A stretch of 64,000 bases of DNA from Chelatococcus caeni. Lineage in GTDB: Bacteria > Pseudomonadota > Alphaproteobacteria > Rhizobiales > Beijerinckiaceae. Shown one piece after another: positions 16,660 to 26,899 of this stretch (positions are counted from its first letter, which is position 1; each line of letters opens with the position of its first letter). The position numbers were made by a program, and so were the translations under genes. Where the stretch lies: NCBI RefSeq assembly GCF_014196925.1, contig NZ_JACIEN010000009.1:60004-124003 (forward strand). Reading direction: 5' to 3'. Below the pieces are notes generated by a model. The model saw only the letters and a program-made list of their open reading frames with translations. It did not search any database and was not told the DNA's origin.

Positions 16660-18714
16660 ATGGACGAGAAGACGCGCATCGCGCCGGCCCGCCAGCGCAT
16701 CGCCGCGGGCACGCGCCTCAACGACATCTACGAGATCGAGCGGCTCGTCGCGGTCGGCGGTATGGGCGAGGTCTACAAGGGCCATGCCATCCAAACGGGC
16801 GATGCGGTCGCCATCAAGACGATCCGGCCGGACCTTGCCGAGAACGAGGCGGCCATCGCGCTCTTCCGGAAGGAGGCCTCGGCGCTGCACGAGCTCTATC
16901 ACGAGGCCATCGTGCGCTATTTCGTGTTCTCGCGCGACCCGGCGCTCGACCTCACCTATCTCGCGATGGAATTCGTCGACGGGCAGGCGCTGTCGGAGCG
17001 CGTGAAGGCGGGGCCGCTCGGCTTTGCCGAGGTCGACCTGCTGCGCCGCCGCGTCGCCGCCGGCCTCGCCGCCGCGCACGAGCTCGGCATCATCCACCGC
17101 GACCTCTCGCCCGACAACGTCATCCTGCCCGGCGGCAACGTGGGGCGCGCCAAGATCATCGACTTCGGCATCGCCCGCTCGACCAAGCTCGGCGAGGCGA
17201 CGGTGATCGGTAGCGGCTTCGCCGGCAAGTACAACTATGTCTCGCCCGAGCAGCTCGGCCTCCACGGTGGGGACGTCGGGCCGAAGTCCGACATCTACAG
17301 CCTCGGGCTCGTGCTGGCGGAGGCGCTCCTCGGCCGGCCGCTCGACATGGGCGGCAGCCAGAGCGAGATCGTGGAGAAGCGCCGCGCCGTGCCGGATCTT
17401 GCGGGCATCGATGCGCGCATGCGGCCGCTCATCACGCGCATGCTGCAGCCACGGCCGGAGGACCGGCCGGCCTCCATGGCCGAGGTCGCCGCCTGGCAGC
17501 CGCCGGCGGAGAAGGCCCCTGCCGGGCGCCGGCCGCTGGTTCTTGCCGGGCTCGCCGGCGCGGCGGCCGTCGCGGTTGCGGCCGGGATCGCAGGCATGCC
17601 GCTGCTGCAATCGCTGCTTGGTCCGCAGCCCGGCGAGCGCAGGGTCGAAGCCCCGGTGCTGACGCCGGCATCGCGCCCACCGGCCGTGGAGGAACGCGCG
17701 ACGCAGGGCGAACCGCCGGCCCTTGTGCCGGACAACGGCGCGCCGACGCAGCAGGAAACTGCGACACGGCCGGTGCCGCAGGCCGCCCCGCCGGCCGAGA
17801 CTGTTGCGCCTCCCACCCTGGCGCCAGAGCAATCTCCGCCCCCTGCCGCACCAGAGCCTTCTGCAACGGAGGTGGACAGCACGCCTCAGGAAGCGCCTGC
17901 TTCAGCCCCAGCGCCGGCTCCGCCCCCGGCACAGCCAGGGGAGGCACGGCCCGAGGCCGGCAGCGCCGATCCGCCACCGCTGCTTCCGGCCCCGTCGCAG
18001 AGCAGGACCGATGTCGCCGCGCGGCCGGCACAGCCGGAGCTCGTTCCCACGACGCCTGCCGTGACGGCGCCCGCGCCGGCCGGGCCGGTGCCGCGCATCG
18101 CCGAGATCACGCGCTACATCGACGAATACAGCGGCGGGGACTGCTTCTTCCTCAATCCCGTGGAGGTCAGCGCCAATGCCGCGCAGGTGGAGGGCTATGG
18201 CGCCGCGACGCAGCCTTTCGTGGCGTTCGACGAGGCCTTCCGGCAGGTCAACGGCTTCGAGGCGCAGATCAGCCTTCGGCAGGTGACGGGGGCGCAATGC
18301 CCGCTCGTCGCCTTCCTGCGCCAGATGGGACCACTGCGAGGGGAGCCGCCGCGGCTCGACATCGCCGCCTTCAGCCTGCGCAGCGGCGAGACTCTGAGCG
18401 GCACGGTCGCCGGTACGGACGGCCGCGAGGTCACGGTGCTGCTCGTCTCCGACGACGGCTATGTGCACAACCTGGCGAGCTTCCTGAAGAAGGACGCAGA
18501 GGCGCTGTCCTTCAACCTGCGCGTCGAGCGCACCAGCGGCACCGGCGCCCGGCCGCAGGTCGTCCTGGCGCTCGCAAGCCCGACGCCGCTTGCGACGCTC
18601 GCCGGCGGCAAGACCTTGAATGCGGCAACGCTCTTCCCGCTCCTCTTCGCCGAGATCGACCGGACGGGCCAGAAGGTGGGCGTCGCGGCGAAGTACTTCA
18701 GGCTGGAGGAATAG
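16660..18714 (+). CDS. ppkA: PpkA, membrane Ser/Thr kinase with periplasmic sensor region
   Basis: A 684-aa Hanks-type kinase. Visible are the glycine loop VAVGGMGEVYKG (about 31-42), catalytic Lys53 in VAIKTI, HRD with Asp148 (IIHRDLSPDNVIL), DFG at Asp168 and SPEQL. One membrane span (about 290-312) is followed by a long Pro/Ala/Glu-rich linker (to about 475). The periplasmic domain (about 480-684) has two cysteines in CFFLNPVEV and ends KYFRLEE; its SDDGYVHNL segment resembles DUF4384-type domains. In the threonine phosphorylation pathway, PpkA senses envelope damage and phosphorylates the FHA protein to activate firing. It is convergent with the next gene, only 3 bp apart. Confidence 0.94.
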   Translation: MDEKTRIAPARQRIAAGTRLNDIYEIERLVAVGGMGEVYKGHAIQTGDAVAIKTIRPDLAENEAAIALFRKEASALHELYHEAIVRYFVFSRDPALDLTYLAMEFVDGQALSERVKAGPLGFAEVDLLRRRVAAGLAAAHELGIIHRDLSPDNVILPGGNVGRAKIIDFGIARSTKLGEATVIGSGFAGKYNYVSPEQLGLHGGDVGPKSDIYSLGLVLAEALLGRPLDMGGSQSEIVEKRRAVPDLAGIDARMRPLITRMLQPRPEDRPASMAEVAAWQPPAEKAPAGRRPLVLAGLAGAAAVAVAAGIAGMPLLQSLLGPQPGERRVEAPVLTPASRPPAVEERATQGEPPALVPDNGAPTQQETATRPVPQAAPPAETVAPPTLAPEQSPPPAAPEPSATEVDSTPQEAPASAPAPAPPPAQPGEARPEAGSADPPPLLPAPSQSRTDVAARPAQPELVPTTPAVTAPAPAGPVPRIAEITRYIDEYSGGDCFFLNPVEVSANAAQVEGYGAATQPFVAFDEAFRQVNGFEAQISLRQVTGAQCPLVAFLRQMGPLRGEPPRLDIAAFSLRSGETLSGTVAGTDGREVTVLLVSDDGYVHNLASFLKKDAEALSFNLRVERTSGTGARPQVVLALASPTPLATLAGGKTLNAATLFPLLFAEIDRTGQKVGVAAKYFRLEE

Positions 18715-18717
18715 GCC

Positions 18718-20295
18718 TCAATCGACGCGTTTGCCGGGCGCCTGCTCCACGGCCGCCTGGATGCGCTTGACCTCGCGGTAGCGGGCGAGGCGCACCGAGA
18801 TCATGGCCTCGAACTTCTTGTGCACCTCGGCGAGGGAGAGGGTGCCGCCGGCCTTGTCGTAGAAGATCGGCCGGTTCGCCTCCGCGGGCTTCGGCAGGAG
18901 CTCCGCCGCCACCCGGTCGGGCGCGCCTTCCATGGCATCGATGAAGAGCTCGGCCCCGCCCGGCCCGAGGAAGTGGACGAGATAGACCTCGCCGCCGGTC
19001 AGCGGCCGACCGATGCGGCGCTGGATGCGCAGCGTGTCTCGCTTCAGCATCTCGGCGGCGAGCAGTGCCGAGAGATAGGGCTCGCGGCGCAGGTCGAGGA
19101 TGCGGGCGCGCTCGCCGGGGTCGGTGACGACATGGCGCCGGTCGACGCGCTGGATGAGCGCCGCCTCGTTGGCGAGGCCATGTTTGGCGCCGAAGTCCTT
19201 CACCACGCCGAGCCAGGTGCTCTCGATGAACTGGTAGAGGCCGGTCGCCGAAGAGGTCTTGGCCTTCACCTCGGTGGCGAAGCTCGATTCCTTGTCGGCG
19301 ACGGCCATGAGCAGCGAGGGATCGGCCCCGACCACGCGGGCGGCGCGCACGATCGTCTCGACGAGGTGGCGCCGGATCTTGATGGGGCCGAAGGTCAGGA
19401 TCTGGTTGGCGTTGCCGGGGGAGGTGGCGATGGGGTCGGCCCGCTCCTGCGGCACGACGCTCGGCTCCTCCTTCTCGATGAAGTCGACCGCCTGCTGGGC
19501 GGCGGCGAGATCGTCCTCGACGGCGGAGAGCAGGATCGAGGGCGGAGTCGGCGCCGCGACCAGTGCCGGCACACTGTCGGACGGCACTGTGGCGGTTTCC
19601 TGCCGCAGGGCAAGCACGGCGGTGCCGATGGCCGCCACGACGATGAGGCCGCTCGCCGCGGCAACGAGATGATGGCCACGAAGGCGCGCCCGCGCGGGCG
19701 CAGCGGCTTCCGGGACGACCGGCGCGGAGGGATCGGCAGTCGGCGCGGCTCCTGCCGCGCCGCCGTCTCCCACGCGCCGGGAGATGGCCGCGTACCATCC
19801 GGCGAGGGGGCCGGCGGCGTCGGCAGCCGCGAGGCGCTCCAAGGCCTCATGCATGTGCCGTGCGGTTCCGGGCGGGCAGCCGAGCCGCCGCTGCAGCGCG
19901 CGCGCCGAGGGGCCGCCGTCGCGGCCGGTGCCGAGCTTCACGGCGAAGAACCAGTCCGACAGTGCAATGCGCAGCGGCTCGAGGGGCGTGCCGACGCAGG
20001 GGTAGAGGGCGTGCCCGCAGGCGCGGCAGGCGAAGGCGCGGTGCTTCACGTCGCGCGCGAAGCTGCCGTTCTTGCCGCAGGCCGGACAGTCGATGGCGGT
20101 GCCGCCGAAGCGCAGCGCCATGATGGTGTCGAGACAGGCGCTCTCCGGGAATGCTGCCCGGAACTGCCGCAGGGCTTCGTCCATGTCTGCCGTCTCGCCC
20201 TGGAGCCGAATCCGATCAGGTTGAACCAAGCTGATCGGCGAATCCGTCTCTCTGTAAAAGGCGGCGGTGTCCCGCTTCTTCTTCTTCCTATTCAT
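18718..20295 (-). CDS. Membrane lytic transglycosylase with transposase-type zinc-ribbon N-terminus
   Basis: A 525-aa protein of unusual design. Residues 55-155 look like the N-terminal region of IS1595-family transposases: a zinc ribbon with CPAC (70-73) and CRAC (90-93), the GTPLEPLRIALSDWFFAVKL segment and a helix-turn-helix-like ARALQRRLGC. No transposase catalytic core follows. Instead there is a single span (about 208-230), a linker, and a lytic transglycosylase (SLT) domain from about 305, with the catalytic Glu336 in DKESSF and ATGLYQFIESTW. The C-terminus would be periplasmic. It may open the wall for the T6SS. The start at 20295 has no good Shine-Dalgarno; Met38 is an alternative. 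Confidence 0.8.
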   Translation of the reverse strand: MNRKKKKRDTAAFYRETDSPISLVQPDRIRLQGETADMDEALRQFRAAFPESACLDTIMALRFGGTAIDCPACGKNGSFARDVKHRAFACRACGHALYPCVGTPLEPLRIALSDWFFAVKLGTGRDGGPSARALQRRLGCPPGTARHMHEALERLAAADAAGPLAGWYAAISRRVGDGGAAGAAPTADPSAPVVPEAAAPARARLRGHHLVAAASGLIVVAAIGTAVLALRQETATVPSDSVPALVAAPTPPSILLSAVEDDLAAAQQAVDFIEKEEPSVVPQERADPIATSPGNANQILTFGPIKIRRHLVETIVRAARVVGADPSLLMAVADKESSFATEVKAKTSSATGLYQFIESTWLGVVKDFGAKHGLANEAALIQRVDRRHVVTDPGERARILDLRREPYLSALLAAEMLKRDTLRIQRRIGRPLTGGEVYLVHFLGPGGAELFIDAMEGAPDRVAAELLPKPAEANRPIFYDKAGGTLSLAEVHKKFEAMISVRLARYREVKRIQAAVEQAPGKRVD

Positions 20296-20382
20296 AGCAC
20301 AGGAGGGGCGCCGACGGGTGTCGGCGCGCACGCGCAGCCTGCTTCCGTCGCGCGCCAAAGGCCGCTACAACCGACAGGCGAC

Positions 20383-21327
20383 ATGGGCTTGGCGATGGGC
20401 CCGGGCGACAAGGGGATGGTGGCGACGATGGCCGGCCAGTCCTGCGAGATCGGCATCCTGTTCGGCGACATCTCCGGCAGCACGCAGCTCTACGAGGTGC
20501 TGGGGGACCGCGCCGCGCTCTCCGCCATCGAGGGGTGCCTGCGCACCGCCACGGGCGTCGTCACGGCCCACGGCGGCGCCGTCGTCAAGACCATCGGCGA
20601 CGAGCTGATGGCGGCCTTTCCCGATCCCGCGGCGATGTTCGATGCGGCGCTCGCCATGCAGCGCTGCATGGAAACCCAGGCGGGGCCCGAAGGTGCGACG
20701 CGGCTCGCGCTGCGCATCGGCTTTCACTACGGGCCGGCCATCCGCACCGGGGCCGATTATTTCGGCAACACCGTCAATGTCGCGGCGCGCATGGTGCAGA
20801 TCGCCCGCGCCGGGCAGATCATCACCAGCGGCGACATCACGGGGCTCCTCCCGCCGACGCAGCGGGCGGTGACGCGGGAGCTGACGCGCTTTCCCGTCAA
20901 GGGGAAGAGCGAGGCGACGCGCATCGTCGAGGTGGTCTGGCAGGAGAGCGGCGGGTTGACGGCGGTCGACGTGCTGTCCCGTTCGCCCCGCACCGTCCTG
21001 CGGCCAATGCTGCAGCTCAGCTGCGGCGGCAGCGAGCGCATGTTCGAAGGGGAGCGCGAAGTGACCCTCGGGCGGGACGCGGGCAACGACCTCGTCGTCG
21101 CCCATGACCGGGTGTCGCGCCGGCATGCCACCCTCGGGCTCCGGCGCGACCGGTGGGTGCTGACCGACCACAGCACCAACGGCAGCTTCATCGCCTTCGA
21201 CGGCGAGCCGGAGCGGCCGCTGCACCTCGACGCCATCGACCTGCACGGCGCCGGCACCATCGGCCTCGGCCAGCCGGCGGCGCTCGGCGGGGGCGTGCGC
21301 TTCTCGGTGCTGCTACGCCGCCGGTGA
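20383..21327 (+). CDS. Class III adenylate/guanylate cyclase fused to an FHA domain
   Basis: A 314-aa soluble protein. The cyclase homology domain (about 20-185) keeps the catalytic set: metal-binding Asp in FGDISGST, second Asp in TIGDELMAAF and the NTVNVAARM motif with transition-state Asn and Arg. An FHA domain follows (about 205-312; EVTLGRDAGNDLVVA, then VSRRHATL and DHSTNGSF). FHA domains read phosphothreonine, so a product of the nearby PpkA kinase could control the cyclase. That link is inference from gene position. It diverges from the transglycosylase gene across 87 bp. Starts at 20395, 20419 or 20428 are also possible. Confidence 0.88.
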   Translation: MGLAMGPGDKGMVATMAGQSCEIGILFGDISGSTQLYEVLGDRAALSAIEGCLRTATGVVTAHGGAVVKTIGDELMAAFPDPAAMFDAALAMQRCMETQAGPEGATRLALRIGFHYGPAIRTGADYFGNTVNVAARMVQIARAGQIITSGDITGLLPPTQRAVTRELTRFPVKGKSEATRIVEVVWQESGGLTAVDVLSRSPRTVLRPMLQLSCGGSERMFEGEREVTLGRDAGNDLVVAHDRVSRRHATLGLRRDRWVLTDHSTNGSFIAFDGEPERPLHLDAIDLHGAGTIGLGQPAALGGGVRFSVLLRRR

Positions 21328-21345
21328 CGGCGTGGGCGCGCTCCT

Positions 21346-22602
21346 TTAAGCCCACTCGCCCTTGCGGAAGACGGGGACGCGCGTGCCGTCCGGCTTGATG
21401 CCGTCGATGTCGATCTCGTTCGAGCCGATCATCCAGTCGATGTGGATGAGGCTCTTGTTGCCGCCGCGGGCGGCGATCTCGTCCGGGCTCAGCGCGCCGC
21501 CGCCCTCGAAGCACTTGGCATAGCACTGGCCGAGCGCGATGTGGCAGGCGGCGTTCTCGTCGAAGAGGGTGTTGTAGAAGAGGAGCCCGCTCTTCGAGAT
21601 GGGCGAGGAATGCGGCACCAGCGCCACCTCGCCGAGGCGGCGCGCGCCCTCGTCGGTGTCGAGCACCTTGCCCAACACCTCCTCGCCGCGGCTCGCCTTG
21701 GCCTCGACGATGCGCCCGCCCTCGAAGCGCACGGCGATCTCGTCGATGAGCGTGCCCTGGTAGGAGAGGGGCTTGGTGCTGACGACGCGGCCCTCGACGC
21801 GCAGGGCGTGCGGGGTCGTGAACACCTCCTCGGTGGGGATGTTCGGGTTGCAGGTGATGCCGTTCTTTGCCGTGGAGGCGCCGCCGTGCCACTCGTGGCC
21901 GTCGGCGAGGCCTACCGTGAGGTCGGTGCCCGGCCCGGTGAAGTGCAGCGCCGCGAAGCGCTCGCCGTTGAGCCAGGTCGTGCGCAGCCTGAGCGCCGCA
22001 TTGTGCGCCTCCCAGGCGCCGACGGGGTCCTCGCCATCGACGCGCGAGGCGGCGAAGATGGCCTCGGCGAGGCGCGCGACCGCGACGTCCTCCTCGTCGC
22101 CCGGGAAGACCTGCTTCGCCCAGGAGGCGGTCGGGTAGGCGATGATGTTCCAGTTGATGTCGAAGCCGGCGATCTTCTCCAGCGCCGGCTGGTAGGCGAG
22201 CGAATTGGCCTTGTTGGCGCGGGAGACCTTGGCCGGATCCTGGCCGGCGAGCAGCATGGGGTTGTCGCCGACGATGGCGAGGCGGGCCGTGTCGGCAGAG
22301 AAGGCCTTGGCGACGCCCTCGTAGAGCCAGACCGGGGCGCGGTCGAAGCTCGCGTCCTTGGCGAAGCGGTAGCGGGCGAGGGTCAATTCCTCGTCGGACA
22401 GGATGGGCGTGACGAGGCCGGCGCCGGCCTTGTAGGCGTGCTCGGCGATGCGCCGCACCAGCGGCAGGGCGGCGACCGGCGCGGTGAGGAACAGATCCTG
22501 CCCCTCGCGCAGCTGCAGGCCGACCCTGACGGCGACCTCCGCCAGCCGGTCGAGCTTCACGGGGTCGATCGATGCGACGATGGTGCGCTGGTGCGTGGTC
22601 AT
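21346..22602 (-). CDS. M29-family aminopeptidase
   Basis: A 418-aa metallo-aminopeptidase of the thermophilic/PepS-AmpS (M29) family, cytoplasmic and broad-specificity. Typical features are DPVKLDRLAEVAVRVGL at the N-terminus, the FTGPGTDLTVGL segment (about 232-243), NPNIPTEEVFTTP with a metal-ligand Glu (about 265-277) and C-terminal HIDWMIGSNEIDIDGI. The start at 22602 (MTTHQRTIVAS) is preferred over 22662, which only adds a non-conserved leader. It lies 84 bp downstream of xylB on the same strand, so it could be read with the sugar operon, but its role is unrelated. Its stop faces the cyclase gene stop, 18 bp apart. Confidence 0.9.
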   Translation of the reverse strand: MTTHQRTIVASIDPVKLDRLAEVAVRVGLQLREGQDLFLTAPVAALPLVRRIAEHAYKAGAGLVTPILSDEELTLARYRFAKDASFDRAPVWLYEGVAKAFSADTARLAIVGDNPMLLAGQDPAKVSRANKANSLAYQPALEKIAGFDINWNIIAYPTASWAKQVFPGDEEDVAVARLAEAIFAASRVDGEDPVGAWEAHNAALRLRTTWLNGERFAALHFTGPGTDLTVGLADGHEWHGGASTAKNGITCNPNIPTEEVFTTPHALRVEGRVVSTKPLSYQGTLIDEIAVRFEGGRIVEAKASRGEEVLGKVLDTDEGARRLGEVALVPHSSPISKSGLLFYNTLFDENAACHIALGQCYAKCFEGGGALSPDEIAARGGNKSLIHIDWMIGSNEIDIDGIKPDGTRVPVFRKGEWA

Positions 22603-22686
22603 GAGATGCCCTGCCTGCGAGAAACCTGTGCGCATCGATATACGCTCGCCGGCAGCGATCACAATGGCGAATGCCGCCTTTATGGC

Positions 22687-24174
22687 TCAGGCGGGCGTGC
22701 CGCGCGTCGCCTTTTCCGCGTGATAGAGTTTGCGGAAACGCGCGAGCCGCTCGGCATAGCCGTCGGGTCCGCGCGGCGAGAAACGCTCGCGCAGCGGCGG
22801 CTTGCGGCAGATCTCCGCCTCGCTGCCGGCCCCCGCTGCGAGCATGCCGAGCCGCGCCGCGCCGAGCGCCGCGCCCGCCTCGGCCCCCGCCGGCAGGTCG
22901 AGCGGGAGGCCGAGGATGTCCGCCAGCATATGCCCCCAGAAGCGGCTGCGCGAGCCGCCGCCGACGAGCATGCAGCTATCCAGCCGGGCGCCGGCTTCGT
23001 TGAGCACGTCGAGGTCGTCGGCAAGGCCGAAGGAGACGCCTTCGAGCACGGCATAGGTGAGCGCCTCCGGTCCGTGCTCGGCCCGCAGGCCGGCGAAGAG
23101 CCCGGTCGCGTCGGCGTCGTTGTGCGGCGTGCGCTCGCCGGTGATGTAGGGAAGAAACAGGGGCGCGTGGATGCGGTTGCGCTCGCTCTCCGCAAAGAGC
23201 TCCACATCGGCGAGCAGGCCCGCGATGTCGCCGCCGCGGCCCACGAGGGTCGCGACCCAGGTGAGCGCCGAGGCGGCGGCGAGGGTCACGGCCATGCCGT
23301 GCCAGCGGCCGGGCAGGGCGTGGCAGAAGGCGTGCAGCGTGCGTTCGGGCAGGGCGGTCAGCCGGTCCGTGACGGCGAAGAGCACGCCGGAGGTGCCGAG
23401 GGAGAGGAAGCCCTCGCCGGCGCGCGTCGCGCCGATGCCGACGGCCGAGGCGGCGTTGTCGCCGCCGCCGCCGGCCACCGGCACGCGCCGGCCGGCAAGG
23501 CCGAGGAGCGCCCCCGTGTCGGCCGACAGGTGGCCGGACAGCTCCGAGCCCTCGACGAGATCGGGCATGTGGGTGCGCGTGAGGCCGCAGGCTTCGATGA
23601 GCACGTCGTCCCAGCGGCGGGCGTCGACGTCGAGCCACAGCGTGCCGGCGGCGTCCGACATTTCCGAGACATAGCCGCCGGTGAGGCGGAAGCGGATGTA
23701 GTCCTTCGGCAGCAGCACCTTGCGCGTCGCCGTGAAGACATCCGGCTCGTGCCGGCGCACCCACAGGAGCTTGGGCGCCGTGAAGCCGGGCATGGCGATG
23801 TTGGCGGCGCGGCGAGTGAAGTCCGGCACCTTCTCCTGCAACTCCCGGCACTCGGCGGCGCAGCGCCCGTCGTTCCAGATGATGGCCGGGCGCAGCACAC
23901 GTCCCTCGCCATCGACGAGCACGGCGCCGTGCATCTGGCCCGAGAGGCCGATGCCGGCGAGGCCCTGCCATGCCTCGGGCGCGGCGTCCCGTACTCTGGC
24001 GGTGGCGGTGAGCGTCGCCTGCCACCATTCTTCCGGGTCCTGCTCCGACCACAGCGGATGGGGCCGCGAGATGCCGACCGGCACGGTGGCCTCGGCGACG
24101 GTCGCCTGGCGCTCGTCGAGCAGCAGCGCCTTGACCGAGGAGGTGCCGATATCGAGCCCGAGATAGGTCGGCAT
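22687..24174 (-). CDS. xylB: Xylulokinase
   Basis: A 495-aa FGGY-family kinase that phosphorylates D-xylulose to D-xylulose 5-phosphate. The N-terminal phosphate-binding loop is GLDIGTSSVKALLLDE; the XylB-specific substrate site GLSGQMHGAVLVD is near residue 75, the second ATP loop is GGGGDNAASAVGIGA near 240, and VGGGSRSRFWGHMLAD near 395 is the FGGY C-terminal signature. Length is normal. It is the last gene of the leftward polyol operon, 12 bp after the ABC ATPase. Xylulose would come from D-arabinitol or xylitol oxidised by the zinc dehydrogenase at 32562-33605. Confidence 0.95.
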   Translation of the reverse strand: MPTYLGLDIGTSSVKALLLDERQATVAEATVPVGISRPHPLWSEQDPEEWWQATLTATARVRDAAPEAWQGLAGIGLSGQMHGAVLVDGEGRVLRPAIIWNDGRCAAECRELQEKVPDFTRRAANIAMPGFTAPKLLWVRRHEPDVFTATRKVLLPKDYIRFRLTGGYVSEMSDAAGTLWLDVDARRWDDVLIEACGLTRTHMPDLVEGSELSGHLSADTGALLGLAGRRVPVAGGGGDNAASAVGIGATRAGEGFLSLGTSGVLFAVTDRLTALPERTLHAFCHALPGRWHGMAVTLAAASALTWVATLVGRGGDIAGLLADVELFAESERNRIHAPLFLPYITGERTPHNDADATGLFAGLRAEHGPEALTYAVLEGVSFGLADDLDVLNEAGARLDSCMLVGGGSRSRFWGHMLADILGLPLDLPAGAEAGAALGAARLGMLAAGAGSEAEICRKPPLRERFSPRGPDGYAERLARFRKLYHAEKATRGTPA

Positions 24175-24186
24175 GGAGATCTCCGA

Positions 24187-25272
<1,086 letters not shown>

Positions 25273-25288
25273 GTCGGGCGGGCTCCTT

Positions 25289-26899
25289 TCATCTGTCCTG
25301 GCCGGAGGCGGCAAGAGCCTTCGCCTCCCGCTCGATGTCGTTGCGGAAGGCGAACAGCTTCAGATAGACGCCGTAGGCGGCCTCGTGCGCGGCGCGCCAG
25401 CGCGGGTCCGGGGCAAGGCTCTCCTGCGCCGGGGCCATGGCGTCGAGCGCGGCGAAGAGATCCGGCTGCAGGCCGGCGCCGACGGCGGCGACCATGGCCG
25501 TGCCGAGCAGCACCGGCTCGGCGCTGTCGCTGAGGACGAGCGCGGCATCGCCGAGCGCGTCACGATACAGCCGCACCATGAGCGGGTTGCGCAGGTGTCC
25601 GCCGGAGAGGGCGACGCGATCGAGCGCATAGCCGTGGGCGTTGAGGTGCTCGATGATATGCCGGGCCTGCAGGGCGAGCGCGCGGGCCGTGGCGTAGTAG
25701 GTTTCGAGGAAGGCGCGTCGGCTCATGTCCTCGCCGACGCCGACGAGGATGGCGCGCACGCTGCCGTCGCCGAGCGGCGCGCGGTTGCCGAGGAAGTCGG
25801 GCACGAGATGCCGGCGCGCGGCGAAGGCCGGCCCCTCCGCTTCGAGAAGGGCGAGGATGTCGCGGACCGCGGCCGCATGCTCGTCGGCCGAGGCGCGCCG
25901 CGGCCCGCCGGGATGGTGGGCGAGCACGGCGTCGAGCGCCGCGCCGGCGAGCGACTGGCCGGCCTCGTGCATCCAGTAGCCGGGGAAGATCGCGTCCCTG
26001 AACGGGCCCCACACGCCGGATATGCGGCGCTCGTCGGGCGCGAAGGCCATGTAGCAGGTGGAGGTGCCGCCGATGAGCGCCACCGTGCGGTTCATGTTGC
26101 CGGCAAAGCCGCGGCCGAGGACGCCGAGCGTGCCGGCCTCGGCGTCGATGAGGCCGACGGCGACGGGGATGCCCGCGGGCAGGCCGAGCCGCGCGGCGAC
26201 GGCCTCCGTCACCCGGCCGTGCCGGTGGCCGACAGGCAGCGGCGGGGCCGCGAGCGCGCCGAGCTGCGGCAGGCGGCCGAGGCCCAGGCGCGCGAGGAGT
26301 TCGTGCCGCCAGGGCTCGGCATCAGCCGGCAGGTAGGCCCATTTGCAGGCGAGGCCGCAGAGCGAGTGATGGTCCTCGCCGGTGGCCCGGCGGGCGAGCT
26401 CGTCGCACAGGTCTCGCGCGCCGGTGACGCGGGCGAAGGCCTGCGGGTCGCGCCGCGCCAGCCAGGCGAGCTTCGGCGTGTGCATCTCCGGCGACATGGA
26501 GCTGCCGGTATAGGCGAGGAGCCGGTCGCCGCTTGCGCCGATCTCCTCGGCTTCCGCCTCGCCGCGGTGGTCCATCCAGCAGAACACGTCCGCCTCGCCG
26601 GCGAGCGGCGGCGGCCCTTCGTACGAGAGCGCGAGGGAGGAGGTGGCATCGAAGGCGAGAGCGGCGACGCGCCCGGCCGCATCCGCGCCGGCAGCAGCAA
26701 GGCAGGCCCGGATCGCCTCCTCGACCGCCGCCCAGATGTCGTCCATGCGATAGACGGCGTGATGCTCCGCCGGCCGCAGCAGGGGGAATTCCCGTGCGGC
26801 GGTGGCGAGGAGGTGGCCGGCGAGGTCGAACAGGCCGGCGCGGGCCGACAGGGTGCCGACGTCGACGGCGAGAAGCAGCTTCGGCGGGGGCGACGTCAT
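25289..26899 (-). CDS. FGGY pentulose kinase (D-ribulokinase-like)
   Basis: A 536-aa FGGY kinase of the bacterial pentulose-kinase group. It shows LLAVDVGTLSARAGLFD at the N-terminus, the subgroup motif FCWMDHRGEAEA near 110, GGTSTCYMAF near 280, GPFRDAIFPGYWMHEAGQS near 300 and the C-terminal SGGHLRNPLMVRLY. Related enzymes act on D-ribulose or similar 5-carbon ketoses. It therefore complements xylulokinase in the same operon and suggests that more than one polyol can be used. Its start overlaps the regulator stop by four bases. Confidence 0.88.
   Translation of the reverse strand: MTSPPPKLLLAVDVGTLSARAGLFDLAGHLLATAAREFPLLRPAEHHAVYRMDDIWAAVEEAIRACLAAAGADAAGRVAALAFDATSSLALSYEGPPPLAGEADVFCWMDHRGEAEAEEIGASGDRLLAYTGSSMSPEMHTPKLAWLARRDPQAFARVTGARDLCDELARRATGEDHHSLCGLACKWAYLPADAEPWRHELLARLGLGRLPQLGALAAPPLPVGHRHGRVTEAVAARLGLPAGIPVAVGLIDAEAGTLGVLGRGFAGNMNRTVALIGGTSTCYMAFAPDERRISGVWGPFRDAIFPGYWMHEAGQSLAGAALDAVLAHHPGGPRRASADEHAAAVRDILALLEAEGPAFAARRHLVPDFLGNRAPLGDGSVRAILVGVGEDMSRRAFLETYYATARALALQARHIIEHLNAHGYALDRVALSGGHLRNPLMVRLYRDALGDAALVLSDSAEPVLLGTAMVAAVGAGLQPDLFAALDAMAPAQESLAPDPRWRAAHEAAYGVYLKLFAFRNDIEREAKALAASGQDR

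Noticed and set aside
18718..20295. Reading the zinc-ribbon gene as an IS1595 insertion
   Set aside because: No DDE core, no inverted repeats or target duplication; the frame continues into a membrane span and SLT domain, so it is a fusion, not an insertion sequence.
21332..21355. GTGGGC/GCCCAC dyad between the cyclase and aminopeptidase stops
   Set aside because: Only 6 bp with a 12-base loop and overlapping a stop codon; could be chance in GC-rich DNA.
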